From JAPPLB01 sp965218555 (GTDB lineage Bacteria > Acidobacteriota > Terriglobia > Bryobacterales > UBA6623): a stretch of 64,000 bases of DNA. Made by a program: the position numbers and the translations under genes. Location of the stretch: positions 4,588,001-4,652,000 of the forward strand of contig OZ244625.1 of NCBI GenBank assembly GCA_965218555.1, given 5' to 3'. Under the pieces are notes generated by a model that searched no databases, was not told where the DNA came from, and saw only the letters and a program-made list of their open reading frames with translations. The stretch's first letter is position 1. Every line of letters starts with the position of its first letter. Positions 1 through 11,676 of the stretch are shown here, piece by piece.

Positions 1-2731
1 GCAACATCAACACCACACCAATCCCGGCGAGTGGAATTGAGAACAGGATGATGAACGGATCCCGAAGCGACTCAAACTGCGCGGCCATCACCATGTAGAC
101 CAGGACCAAGGCGAGGATTGCCGCCAAAGTCATTTGTTGGAAGGCCTCCTGCTGTTCTTCGTACTCGCCCCCCAGGCGGAACTCGTAGTCGCCGTTCTCA
201 GGCCGGGGAATCTGCGCGAGAGCCGCCTGGAGATCGCCCACGACGCTGCCGAGATCGCGATCCACGATGGTGCCGGTGACCTCGATGATGCGTTGCTGGT
301 CGGCACGGGTGATCTCGGTGGGACCTTCCTGACGCTTCATGCGGACGACGCTTTCGATCGGGATGGTGCTGCCGTCGGGAAGGGTGATCGGAACATTGTT
401 AACCTGGCCGAGCTCCAGCCGGTCTTCCTTGCGCAATCGAACCAAGATGTCGTACTCGTCGCCCTCCTCGCGATAAAGAGAAGCGCGGGTTCCACCGATA
501 GCCGTCTCCAACGTATCGGCGACTTCAGCAACGGAAAGACCGAGGCTGCTGGCCTTGGCGCGGTCGACCGAAATCAGCATCTCCGGCACTCCCGGCAAAC
601 GGCTGAGCTGCGCGCTCACAACACCGGGAATGGAGGTCATGGCCTCCCGCACCTGCTCGGAAAGATCGAGGATGGTTTCTATGTCGTGTCCGCGGACCTC
701 GACGGAGAGCCGGTCGTCACCCTCGCCGAAACCGCTGCCCCGTCGGCGGAACAGGCCGCTGCTGACGCGTGTGCGTACAATCATGCCCGGCTCGAGGGCC
801 AGGAGAGGCCGAAGCACGTTGGCAACGTCGGCTGCCGAGCGGTCGCGCTGACTCTGATCAACGAGATCGATGCGCGCCCGACCCTCATTGGTTCCGCGGA
901 AGCGATACGTACTGCTGCTGCCCGCCTCGGTCATGATGTAGGCGGCCTCGGGGACTTCCCGGTTGATGATGTCCGTCATGCGCATCATGGTCTCGTCCGT
1001 CACTTCGACGCGCGTGCCCGGTTCGAGCTTCACTTCGATGCGGATTTGGCCTTCGTCGACCTCCGGCTGCAACTCCACACCGATGAGAGGCATGAGGTAG
1101 TAGGACATCGTGAACAGGCCCACGGCGAGAGCGACAACGATCACTCTGTGGTCAAGGGACCATTCGAGCGCACTCATGTAGGAATTCGCCCATCGTTTCT
1201 GAACCGATCCTGTCCAGCGGTACAGGGCTCCTCCGAGGCCGCGGCGTTCCTTCGAAAGGTCTTGCGTCAAGAAGCGGGAGCTCAAGACGGGAACGACGGT
1301 GAGCGCGATGATCAATGAGCAGAGCAAAGCGAAGGAAACGACCCAGGCAAGCTGTTGAAACTGCTGTGCTGAGACACCTCCCATAAAAAGCACGGGCACA
1401 AAAACCGCGATGGTTGTCAACGTTGAGGCGGTAATTGCCATGCCGACCTGGCGGCTCCCGAGAACCGCGGCGGCCTTGATGTCCTTGCCGCTCTCGCGTT
1501 GACGGAAGATGTTTTCGAGAACGACGATGCCGTTATCGACGAGCATGCCGACTCCGAGCGCCAGTCCCCCGAAAGAGACGGTGTTCAAAGTGAATCCGTT
1601 GAAGTACATCAGCGCGAACGTCGAGATGACCGAGGTCGGAATGGCCACGCCGATGATGAGCATGCTCGAGAAGCTGCGAAGGAAAAAAAGCAGTACGAAG
1701 ATGGCCAATCCGGCCCCGGCAAGGGCTGCATCATTCACGTTGTTGATCGATTCTCTGATGAAGTTTGCAGAGTCCCAGGTGCTCTCCATGCGCACGGGCA
1801 GACCTTCGGCGTGGATCTTATCGACCTCTCGCCATACGCCTTCGGAAACTTCGACCGTATTGGCGCCGGACTGCTTGTAGATGTACATCCGTACGGCGGA
1901 CTCGCCGTTGACCCGGACGATATATCGGATGTCTTCGTGCGAATCATCCACCGTTGCGATGTCGCGGACGTAAACGGGTACGCCGTTGCGAGTGGCGACG
2001 GCTACGTTCAAGATGTCCTGCAGATTTTCGAACTCACCCTGAGTACGCAGCAGCACCTCGTAGCGGCCTTCGAAAACGGGACCGACCGGGCGGTTGAGGT
2101 TCTCCCGGCGCAAGGTCTGGACGATTTGCGAGACCGAGAGATTCAGGGCGCGAATCTTCTTGAGATCAAGATAGACGTGGATCTGGCGTCGGAGTCCCCC
2201 GCTGACCCGCGCTTGCGCGACGCCCGGCGTTCGCTCCAGCCGATACTGCAAGTTTTTTTCGGCGTAATGGCGTAGCTCCTTGGAGTCCATCGTGTCGGAA
2301 GCAACGCTGAGGAACATGATGGGGAACTGCGAGACATCGAACTTGTACATCACGGGCGATTCGATATCCTCGGGCAACAGATTGCGGCGGCGGTCGATGC
2401 GCTCGCGCAACTCGTTGGCGGCTTCGTCGAGGTTCGTGCCGTACACAAATCGGACGCGCACTCTCGCATTGCCCTCGCTCGAACTCGATGTAATCTCCTC
2501 GGCCCCGGGGGCGGAAGCCAGCGACTGCTCCAGAGGCCGCGCGATAAGTGTTTCCATCTCCTCAGGAGCGACGCCCTCGTAGCGGGTGGTTACGCTGATC
2601 GTCGGATACTCCGTCTCGGGCATCAGATCGACGGGGATCTGAATGAAAGCGATCGTGCCGAGAAGCATGGCGATCAGGCACGCCATGAGCACCGTAACCG
2701 GCCTGTGGATCGAAAACTCAGGAAGGCTCAT
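1..2731 (-). CDS. RND efflux transporter, inner-membrane subunit (HAE1/AcrB-like), 3' end cut by window
   Basis: Reading the minus strand from the ATG at 2731 gives an uninterrupted frame to the window edge, about 910 codons of an expected 1030-1060. The N-terminus (FSIHRPVTVLMACLIAMLLG) is the classic first transmembrane helix of RND pumps. It is followed by periplasmic porter-domain sequence and the TM4 block GVGMLVDNGIVVLEN, in which the first of the two proton-relay aspartates is kept and the second is Asn, a variant also seen in other RND pumps. The second large periplasmic loop and the start of the C-terminal membrane half are present. It probably exports drugs, lipids or other hydrophobic compounds by proton antiport. 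It starts 17 bases after the stop of the fusion-protein gene, with GAGGTG upstream, so the two form an operon. The substrate cannot be told from sequence. No outer-membrane factor gene is visible here. Confidence 0.93.
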   Translation of the reverse strand, partial: MSLPEFSIHRPVTVLMACLIAMLLGTIAFIQIPVDLMPETEYPTISVTTRYEGVAPEEMETLIARPLEQSLASAPGAEEITSSSSEGNARVRVRFVYGTNLDEAANELRERIDRRRNLLPEDIESPVMYKFDVSQFPIMFLSVASDTMDSKELRHYAEKNLQYRLERTPGVAQARVSGGLRRQIHVYLDLKKIRALNLSVSQIVQTLRRENLNRPVGPVFEGRYEVLLRTQGEFENLQDILNVAVATRNGVPVYVRDIATVDDSHEDIRYIVRVNGESAVRMYIYKQSGANTVEVSEGVWREVDKIHAEGLPVRMESTWDSANFIRESINNVNDAALAGAGLAIFVLLFFLRSFSSMLIIGVAIPTSVISTFALMYFNGFTLNTVSFGGLALGVGMLVDNGIVVLENIFRQRESGKDIKAAAVLGSRQVGMAITASTLTTIAVFVPVLFMGGVSAQQFQQLAWVVSFALLCSLIIALTVVPVLSSRFLTQDLSKERRGLGGALYRWTGSVQKRWANSYMSALEWSLDHRVIVVALAVGLFTMSYYLMPLIGVELQPEVDEGQIRIEVKLEPGTRVEVTDETMMRMTDIINREVPEAAYIMTEAGSSSTYRFRGTNEGRARIDLVDQSQRDRSAADVANVLRPLLALEPGMIVRTRVSSGLFRRRGSGFGEGDDRLSVEVRGHDIETILDLSEQVREAMTSIPGVVSAQLSRLPGVPEMLISVDRAKASSLGLSVAEVADTLETAIGGTRASLYREEGDEYDILVRLRKEDRLELGQVNNVPITLPDGSTIPIESVVRMKRQEGPTEITRADQQRIIEVTGTIVDRDLGSVVGDLQAALAQIPRPENGDYEFRLGGEYEEQQEAFQQMTLAAILALVLVYMVMAAQFESLRDPFIILFSIPLAGIGVVLML

Positions 2732-2748
2732 CTGACACCTCGGAACTG

Positions 2749-3999
2749 CTATTCGGACGACCGTCTACTCTCGGCGCTCTGCTGCGCGGAGCTCGCGCTC
2801 TTTTTGGCCGGAGCGCTGGCGCGGTCCGGCGGCGACTCCGCTTTGCCGGGCCGGAACGCTACATTGATTCGATCGCCCTCTTCAAGGATCGTGGCCCCCC
2901 TGCCCACGATCTTGACACCCGCCTCGATATTCGCCAGAACCTCGACATTGTGCTCCCGCGTCAGTCCGGTCTCGATGGCCCGGAAGACGGGTCGGTCGCC
3001 GTCAACGACATACACACCCGGCTGCGTGCCCCGATAGACCAGGCCCTCGCGCGGAATGAGAATCGCGCTCCGCAGGGTGCCTGTGTCGAGGCGAATGCGC
3101 ACGAACATCTCTGCCTTGAACTGGTTCCCCGGATTGGGGACATCGATCTCGACGAGCGCCGTGCGCGTTGCTGCGTCCAACACCGGGGCGATGCGGGCGA
3201 CACGGCCGGTGAACGTCTCGTCGGGAATCGCGTCCACCTCTATTTCGGCGGGATTGCCGACGCGCAGGCGGCCGATGTTGCGCTCCGGCACATTCGCGAG
3301 AGTGACCATGGTCGACAGGTTAACGATTTTCAGAAGCGGCGTCGTGGGGCTGATGAGAGCCCCCACGTCGACGAAGCGGGTGGCGACGAACCCGGACATC
3401 GGCGCATGGATCTTTGTCTGCTCCAGTCGAATATTCAGCTCCTTCAACTCGGCCTCGGTCTGTTTGGTCTGCGCGCGGGCAAATTCAACCTGCGCATCCA
3501 CGACATCCAGTTGTGTCTTGGTGAAGGCGAAGTCTTGCGGCGAGATCAGGCCGTCGTCGAGCAGACTCTGAGCACGGGTTAATTCGACCGTCGCGTTTTT
3601 CCTTTCGGCTTCTCGTTGCTGCATCGAAGCGCGCGCCACGCCGATCGAAGCGGTTGCGCGGTTCACCTGTTGCTGGATTTCGTCATCCTCGAGTTCCGCG
3701 ATCAGGTCGCCCTCGCGGATGGGGTCCCCGATCTGAAAGTAAAGCCTCTCCAATCGCCCGGTGACTTTCGCCGTTACATCGACCTGTTCTTTGGGTTTCA
3801 GCGCACCCGTCAGCAGCAGGACGTCGCGTAACTCGCCGGTGCGAGCCTCGGTGAGCGCGACCGTGATGACCCGGCCGCCCTTATTCTTCTTGGCCGCTTT
3901 CGGGTTCGCCTGCTTTTCCTGGATCTCGTAGACACGCATGCCGGTGAAGAACACCAGGCCCGCTCCCACGAAGATCCAAATGATGCGCTTGATCCACAT
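2749..3999 (-). CDS. RND efflux periplasmic adaptor (membrane fusion protein)
   Basis: A 416-residue adaptor that links the inner-membrane RND pump to an outer-membrane channel. Residues 5-22 form a hydrophobic anchor or uncleaved signal. A lipoyl-like half (VDVTAKVTGRLERLYFQIGD), a long alpha-helical hairpin (about residues 105-190), the second lipoyl half (HAPMSGFVATRFVDVGALIS) and beta-barrel and membrane-proximal domains follow, as in the HlyD/AcrA family. The length is normal. The C-terminal 35 residues are a low-complexity Ala/Ser/Lys/Arg tail, probably disordered. It is the first gene of the operon with the RND pump. Confidence 0.93.
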   Translation of the reverse strand: MWIKRIIWIFVGAGLVFFTGMRVYEIQEKQANPKAAKKNKGGRVITVALTEARTGELRDVLLLTGALKPKEQVDVTAKVTGRLERLYFQIGDPIREGDLIAELEDDEIQQQVNRATASIGVARASMQQREAERKNATVELTRAQSLLDDGLISPQDFAFTKTQLDVVDAQVEFARAQTKQTEAELKELNIRLEQTKIHAPMSGFVATRFVDVGALISPTTPLLKIVNLSTMVTLANVPERNIGRLRVGNPAEIEVDAIPDETFTGRVARIAPVLDAATRTALVEIDVPNPGNQFKAEMFVRIRLDTGTLRSAILIPREGLVYRGTQPGVYVVDGDRPVFRAIETGLTREHNVEVLANIEAGVKIVGRGATILEEGDRINVAFRPGKAESPPDRASAPAKKSASSAQQSAESRRSSE

Positions 4000-4771
4000 G
4001 TTTAGGAAAGCGTATGAGTGCCCGCTGCCTCCACCCGCTGTTCACAGTAAGGAAGACCTGACAAGCAGAGCGGCTGTGCCGGGTCAGCTACGCTCCCGAC
4101 CTGTGCCTGCGCTCTGCCGCGGGGCGGTCTCATGCATATTGTACTCCTTAGGGCCGACAACGCGGTCGGTAGAGGCCGGCGTATCTTTTCTCCCTTAGCA
4201 GGCGCTCCAATCGGCCGAATAGTTACCTGGTCGGAACCTCGCTACGCTGCGCACCTGCTGCATGCGAGTAATCGCCCGAGAGCCGTTCCATGTTGTCTTT
4301 CGCCTGAATGAGGAGCGGTAGTTTGTCCGCATCCGTCTGCATTGCCCAGTCCTCTTGCCCGCACTCACCGAGGTACGCGTCGGCGGTCTGTACCGGCGAT
4401 ATCGGCGTTGATATCGGAAGACCGATTTCCGGCTTCAGTACATCATCGAGAACCCGCCGCCGCGGAGCGAACAATGGCTCAACAAACATGTGGGGGATTT
4501 CGTGGCGCAACGTGACCTCGCGCTCGTGAGGACCATCATTCCGCGGGCTGCAGTGGTTGGGAGCGGGAGGGTGAAATGTATTGTGTTTTGGGTGGTGGTG
4601 GGGACGGCGGGTGTCCGGCGCTGCTTTTGGGGTGTGCGTTGATGCGGAGTGTTGCCCGTGCGCGGCATGAAAAGACCACCCCGGATCAATAAGGCGGGGC
4701 GCCAAGCGGCTCGTGCCGCGTCCTGACGGTCTCCCCACGCACTTGGTCCCGCCACGTGGTGAGAATGCAAG
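4000..4771. other. Intergenic region upstream of the efflux operon
   Basis: 772 bases between the start of the adaptor gene and the 3' end of the PSCyt1 gene. It presumably holds the efflux operon promoter, which I could not place. A 171-codon minus-strand frame (4223-4738) is open, but its His/Pro-rich product resembles nothing I know and overlaps another open frame, so I do not call it. A DUF1501 gene, the usual downstream partner of the PSCyt1 gene, is not present here. Confidence 0.5.
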
Positions 4772-8101
<3,330 letters not shown>

Positions 8102-8262
8102 GGGAGATAAGACTGCCGCAGGGACGGATTGCGTTGTGCTGAGCCGCCACCACCAGCATTCTATCATCAGTAGTCGGCGCTTCCGGCGAGATGCGAAGGC
8201 CGAGCGTGCGGTAGAAGCGGTGGATGCACCTCACGAGGTTCCAGATCTATTGAGGGAATGCG

Positions 8263-9897
8263 ATGAGATTTGAGATGAATCGAAGACGGATGCTCTATGT
8301 CACTGGGGGAGCGCTTACAGCGGGCGCATGCGGGAGCGAGTCAACTGAAGAGCCCGCGACTCCTTCGGCTCAAGGCGCGATTGCCGCCGCGGGAACCGAG
8401 CACCCGGTTGCCGTCGGAGAATCGGTTTTTGGTCGCGGCAACGCCGTGGACACGGCTGTTACGGCGGCCTTGACAGCGGGTGTCACCGAGCTGTCCGCAT
8501 GCGGAATCGCGGGTTATGGGGGCCACATGGTGATCGCCCTGGCTGACGGCCGCGTCACCGCAATCGACTACAATTCCGTTGCTCCCGCCGCCATGAGGAA
8601 CGACACGTTCGCGCCGGATGCGGACGGGGCCGTCCCCGACGCTCACGATCACGGCTGGCTCTCGGCGGGCGTGCCGGGCACCATCGCCGGCATGCAGTTG
8701 GCGCTGGAAAAGTATGGTACGAGGACTTTTTCGGAGGCGTTGGAGCCGGCCATCGAGGCTGCCCGCGAGGGGTTCGAAATTCCCGAGACTGTGATAGGGT
8801 ACCTCGTCCGATCACAGGAGATCCTCGCTAAAGACCCAGTTTCGCGGAGATTATTGTTTCCAGGTGGAAAACCGCTTGCCGCCGGCGTGCTCTTCCGCAA
8901 TCCCGAGTTGGCCGATGTCTTGGAAGCCCTGGCCGAGGCAAACTCTGTGGAGCCGTTCTATCGGGGCGAGATTGGTGAAAAGATCGCGCGTGCGTTTCAA
9001 GACAACGGCGGCATTCTCACAGCGTCCGACATAGCGGACTACGCAGCCTCCGAGGTCGAGCCGGTGCATCTCGAGTGGCGCGGGTACGACATCTATACGG
9101 CGCCGCTAACGGCCGGCGGCGCCACGAGCCTGGAGGCCGTCAACATCCTCAAGGCGCTCGGTTGGGAAAACCTCACGAGCGAGGACGAACGGAACCACGC
9201 GCGGCTGGAAGCACTCCGCATTGCCTGGCGCGATCGTCTGACGCTGTTCGGCGATCCGTCCAAGGTGGATGTGCCGCTGGGGCGGCTGATGTCAGACAGT
9301 TATGCTGAACGCATGGCGGAACGAGTGCGGCGGGCGATCAACAGCCGCGAGCCGCAGCGGATCGCCGCGCGGTCGCGGGAGCAGAACGGGACGGTTCACA
9401 TTAGCTGTGTCGATGCCGCAGGAAACATGGTCGCGATGACGTTGACGCACGGCGTGAACTTCGGCGCGCGCGTCACCGTGGACGGCCTCGGGTTGATTCT
9501 CGGGCACGGGATGTCACGCTTCGATCCGAATCCCCGGCATCCGAACTCGCCAGGCTCCCGCAAGAAACCACTTCACAACATGTGCCCGACGATCGTGGTG
9601 AAAGACGGTAAGCCAGTACTTGCCATTGGTGGCCGCGGGGGACGGCGGATCCCCAGTGCGATTTGCGATGTACTGGTGAACTACGTCGGCCAAGACCGCT
9701 CGATGGAGGAATCGATCGACGCGCCCCGCATGGTGACGCAAGGCGGGCTCACCGTCCAATGCGACGACAAGTGGACCGAGGAGGGCAAGGAGTACCTCGC
9801 CAAGGTTGGCTACGAGGTGTCAGACTCCCAGAGCGCGCGCATCAGCGCGGCGGCTTTTGATCCCTCGTCGGGCGCTACGACAGCGGTTTGGCGTTGA
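8263..9897 (+). CDS. Gamma-glutamyltransferase family protein, exported
   Basis: 544 residues, gamma-glutamyltranspeptidase (N-terminal nucleophile hydrolase) family. In the family the chain self-cleaves before a Thr that becomes the nucleophile; here this is T377 in NGTVHIS (the usual TTH is TVH). The downstream NMVAMTLTHG and GRGGRRIPS blocks match the small subunit. The N-terminus has consecutive arginines (NRRRM), a hydrophobic stretch and AGACGS, which suggests a Tat-type leader and possibly lipid attachment, although the lipobox is weak. GAGGG six bases before the ATG supports this start. Likely substrates are glutathione or other gamma-glutamyl or cephalosporin-like amides. The next gene starts 15 bases downstream, so they are probably co-transcribed. 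Confidence 0.9.
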   Translation: MRFEMNRRRMLYVTGGALTAGACGSESTEEPATPSAQGAIAAAGTEHPVAVGESVFGRGNAVDTAVTAALTAGVTELSACGIAGYGGHMVIALADGRVTAIDYNSVAPAAMRNDTFAPDADGAVPDAHDHGWLSAGVPGTIAGMQLALEKYGTRTFSEALEPAIEAAREGFEIPETVIGYLVRSQEILAKDPVSRRLLFPGGKPLAAGVLFRNPELADVLEALAEANSVEPFYRGEIGEKIARAFQDNGGILTASDIADYAASEVEPVHLEWRGYDIYTAPLTAGGATSLEAVNILKALGWENLTSEDERNHARLEALRIAWRDRLTLFGDPSKVDVPLGRLMSDSYAERMAERVRRAINSREPQRIAARSREQNGTVHISCVDAAGNMVAMTLTHGVNFGARVTVDGLGLILGHGMSRFDPNPRHPNSPGSRKKPLHNMCPTIVVKDGKPVLAIGGRGGRRIPSAICDVLVNYVGQDRSMEESIDAPRMVTQGGLTVQCDDKWTEEGKEYLAKVGYEVSDSQSARISAAAFDPSSGATTAVWR

Positions 9898-9912
9898 GGC
9901 GCCGGGAGTTCT

Positions 9913-11676
9913 ATGAGACAACTTCTTCTCTTGCCGGCGGCCGGGATTCGGGCGGCTGTCGCGATCGCTCTACTGTGCTTCTCGCTTCCGCTCTGCGAGG
10001 CCCAGACAGCGGACCGTGCCGACCTGATTCTCTACAACGGCAAGATCGTCACCGTCCAAGACAACTTCGAGATCGCCCAGGCCGTGGCGGTCAAGGGCGA
10101 CCGCATCGTCGCCGTCGGGAGCGATAGCGAAGTGAGGAAGCTCGCTTCGTCGGCGACACGGAGTATCGATCTGAGGGGAAAGACCGTGCTGCCGGGCCTC
10201 ATGGATTCCCACGTTCACTCGACCGGCGCCTCGATGTATGAGTTCGACCACATGGTCCCCGAAATGAAGACGATCGAGGATGTCCTTGCTTACGTGCAAT
10301 CCCGGGCGGACGTTCTCGACGAGGGCGACTGGGTCCGGGTCCGACAGGTCTTCATCACGCGGCTGCGGGATCAGCGTTACCCCACGAGAGAAGAACTGGA
10401 TCGGGTCGCCCCCAAGAACCCGGTCTACTTCAGCACCGGCCCGGACGCTTCCCTCAACTCCCTGGCGCTGAAGCTGAGCGGTATCGACAAGGACTTCCGG
10501 ATCACCGACGGCAAGCCGGGGAGGATCGAACGCGATCCTCAGACGAGCGAGCCGACAGGCATCATTCGCAGCGCGGGCCGTTTCGTCGCGTACCGGTCGA
10601 GCGAAAAATCGGCTTCTAGAGAAGACCGGCTTCGCCGTCTCAAGGAGTTGCTCGCCGACTACAACAAGGTGGGGCTCACGAGCGTTGCCGATCGGAACGC
10701 CAATGACAGCGCCGTCGAGTTGTACCGGGAACTCAAGGAGCGCAATGATCTCACCTGTCGGGTCTTCCTCTCCTTGTCGGTGAGCGCCCAGGACTCGCTG
10801 GAGAAGATCGAGGCGCGTATCCGTAGAGCGGCCAGCAGCGCGCTCCACGAATACGACAACATGCTTTGGCTGCGAGGCATCAAGACCTTTCTCGACGGCG
10901 GCATGCTCACCGGCAGTGCCTACATGCTCAAGCCGTGGGGCATTAGCAAGGTATATTCGATTGACGATCCCGAGTATCGAGGGATGCGCTACATCGAGCC
11001 CGGCAAGCTGTTCCAGATCGCGAAGCTGGCGCTCGAGCACAAGCTCCAACCCACTGCACACTCGGTGGGAGACGGCGCGGTCCACGCCTTGATCGACGCC
11101 TATGAGGAGATCAACAACTCGTTTGCCGTTAGAGACGGACGTCCTTGCATCACACACTGCAATTTCATGACACCGGAGGCGATCGACAGGATGGCCAGGC
11201 TGGGTATCGTGGCCGACCTACAGCCGGCATGGCTGGAGCGCGACGGCGCCACTCTCACGAAACATTTTGGCGATGCCCGTCTCAACTTCTTCCAGCCGTA
11301 CAAGTCGCTGTTCGCAAAAAACGTCGTCGTGGGCGGTGGCTCCGACCACATGCAAAAGATTGGAGGGCAGCGCTCGATCAATCCGTACAATCCTTTTTTC
11401 GGCATGTGGGTCACGCTCACGCGGCAGCCGCGTTGGACCGACAAGGTGCTGCACCCGGAGCAACGGATCACGCGAGAGCAGGCCATTCGGCTCTACACCA
11501 TCAACAACGCCTACCTGATGTTTCAGGAAAAGGAGAAGGGTTCGCTGGAGAAGGGCAAGTTGGCGGACCTGATCGTCCTCGACCGGGATATTCTTACTTG
11601 TCCGATCGAGCAAGTGAAGAGCATTCAGGTGGAGCAGACCTATTTGGGGGGCAAGTTGGTCTACTCGGCTGACTAA
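9913..11676 (+). CDS. Exported amidohydrolase, YtcJ/amidohydrolase_3 type
   Basis: 587 residues with a Sec signal peptide (hydrophobic core about residues 5-28, cleavage after LCEA). Metal-site motifs of the amidohydrolase superfamily are present: MDSHVHSTG (HxH on strand 1), TAHSVGDGAVH, and a late aspartate in GGGSDHMQ. The final GSLEKGKLADLIVLDRD block is the standard C-terminal signature. The YtcJ subgroup hydrolyses N-substituted amides or acts on imine/enamide substrates; the substrate here is unknown. It lies just behind the gamma-glutamyltransferase gene on the same strand, which suggests joint processing of amide compounds in the periplasm. Its stop overlaps by four bases that of the convergent esterase gene. 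Confidence 0.9.
   Translation: MRQLLLLPAAGIRAAVAIALLCFSLPLCEAQTADRADLILYNGKIVTVQDNFEIAQAVAVKGDRIVAVGSDSEVRKLASSATRSIDLRGKTVLPGLMDSHVHSTGASMYEFDHMVPEMKTIEDVLAYVQSRADVLDEGDWVRVRQVFITRLRDQRYPTREELDRVAPKNPVYFSTGPDASLNSLALKLSGIDKDFRITDGKPGRIERDPQTSEPTGIIRSAGRFVAYRSSEKSASREDRLRRLKELLADYNKVGLTSVADRNANDSAVELYRELKERNDLTCRVFLSLSVSAQDSLEKIEARIRRAASSALHEYDNMLWLRGIKTFLDGGMLTGSAYMLKPWGISKVYSIDDPEYRGMRYIEPGKLFQIAKLALEHKLQPTAHSVGDGAVHALIDAYEEINNSFAVRDGRPCITHCNFMTPEAIDRMARLGIVADLQPAWLERDGATLTKHFGDARLNFFQPYKSLFAKNVVVGGGSDHMQKIGGQRSINPYNPFFGMWVTLTRQPRWTDKVLHPEQRITREQAIRLYTINNAYLMFQEKEKGSLEKGKLADLIVLDRDILTCPIEQVKSIQVEQTYLGGKLVYSAD

Noticed and set aside
134..1318. Long plus-strand open frame of 394 codons
   Set aside because: It is antisense to the RND pump gene, whose minus-strand translation shows clear family motifs; high GC leaves the opposite strand open.
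4223..4738. 171-codon minus-strand frame after the PSCyt1 gene
   Set aside because: His/Pro-rich, no recognisable domain, overlapped by another open frame; not enough support for a gene.
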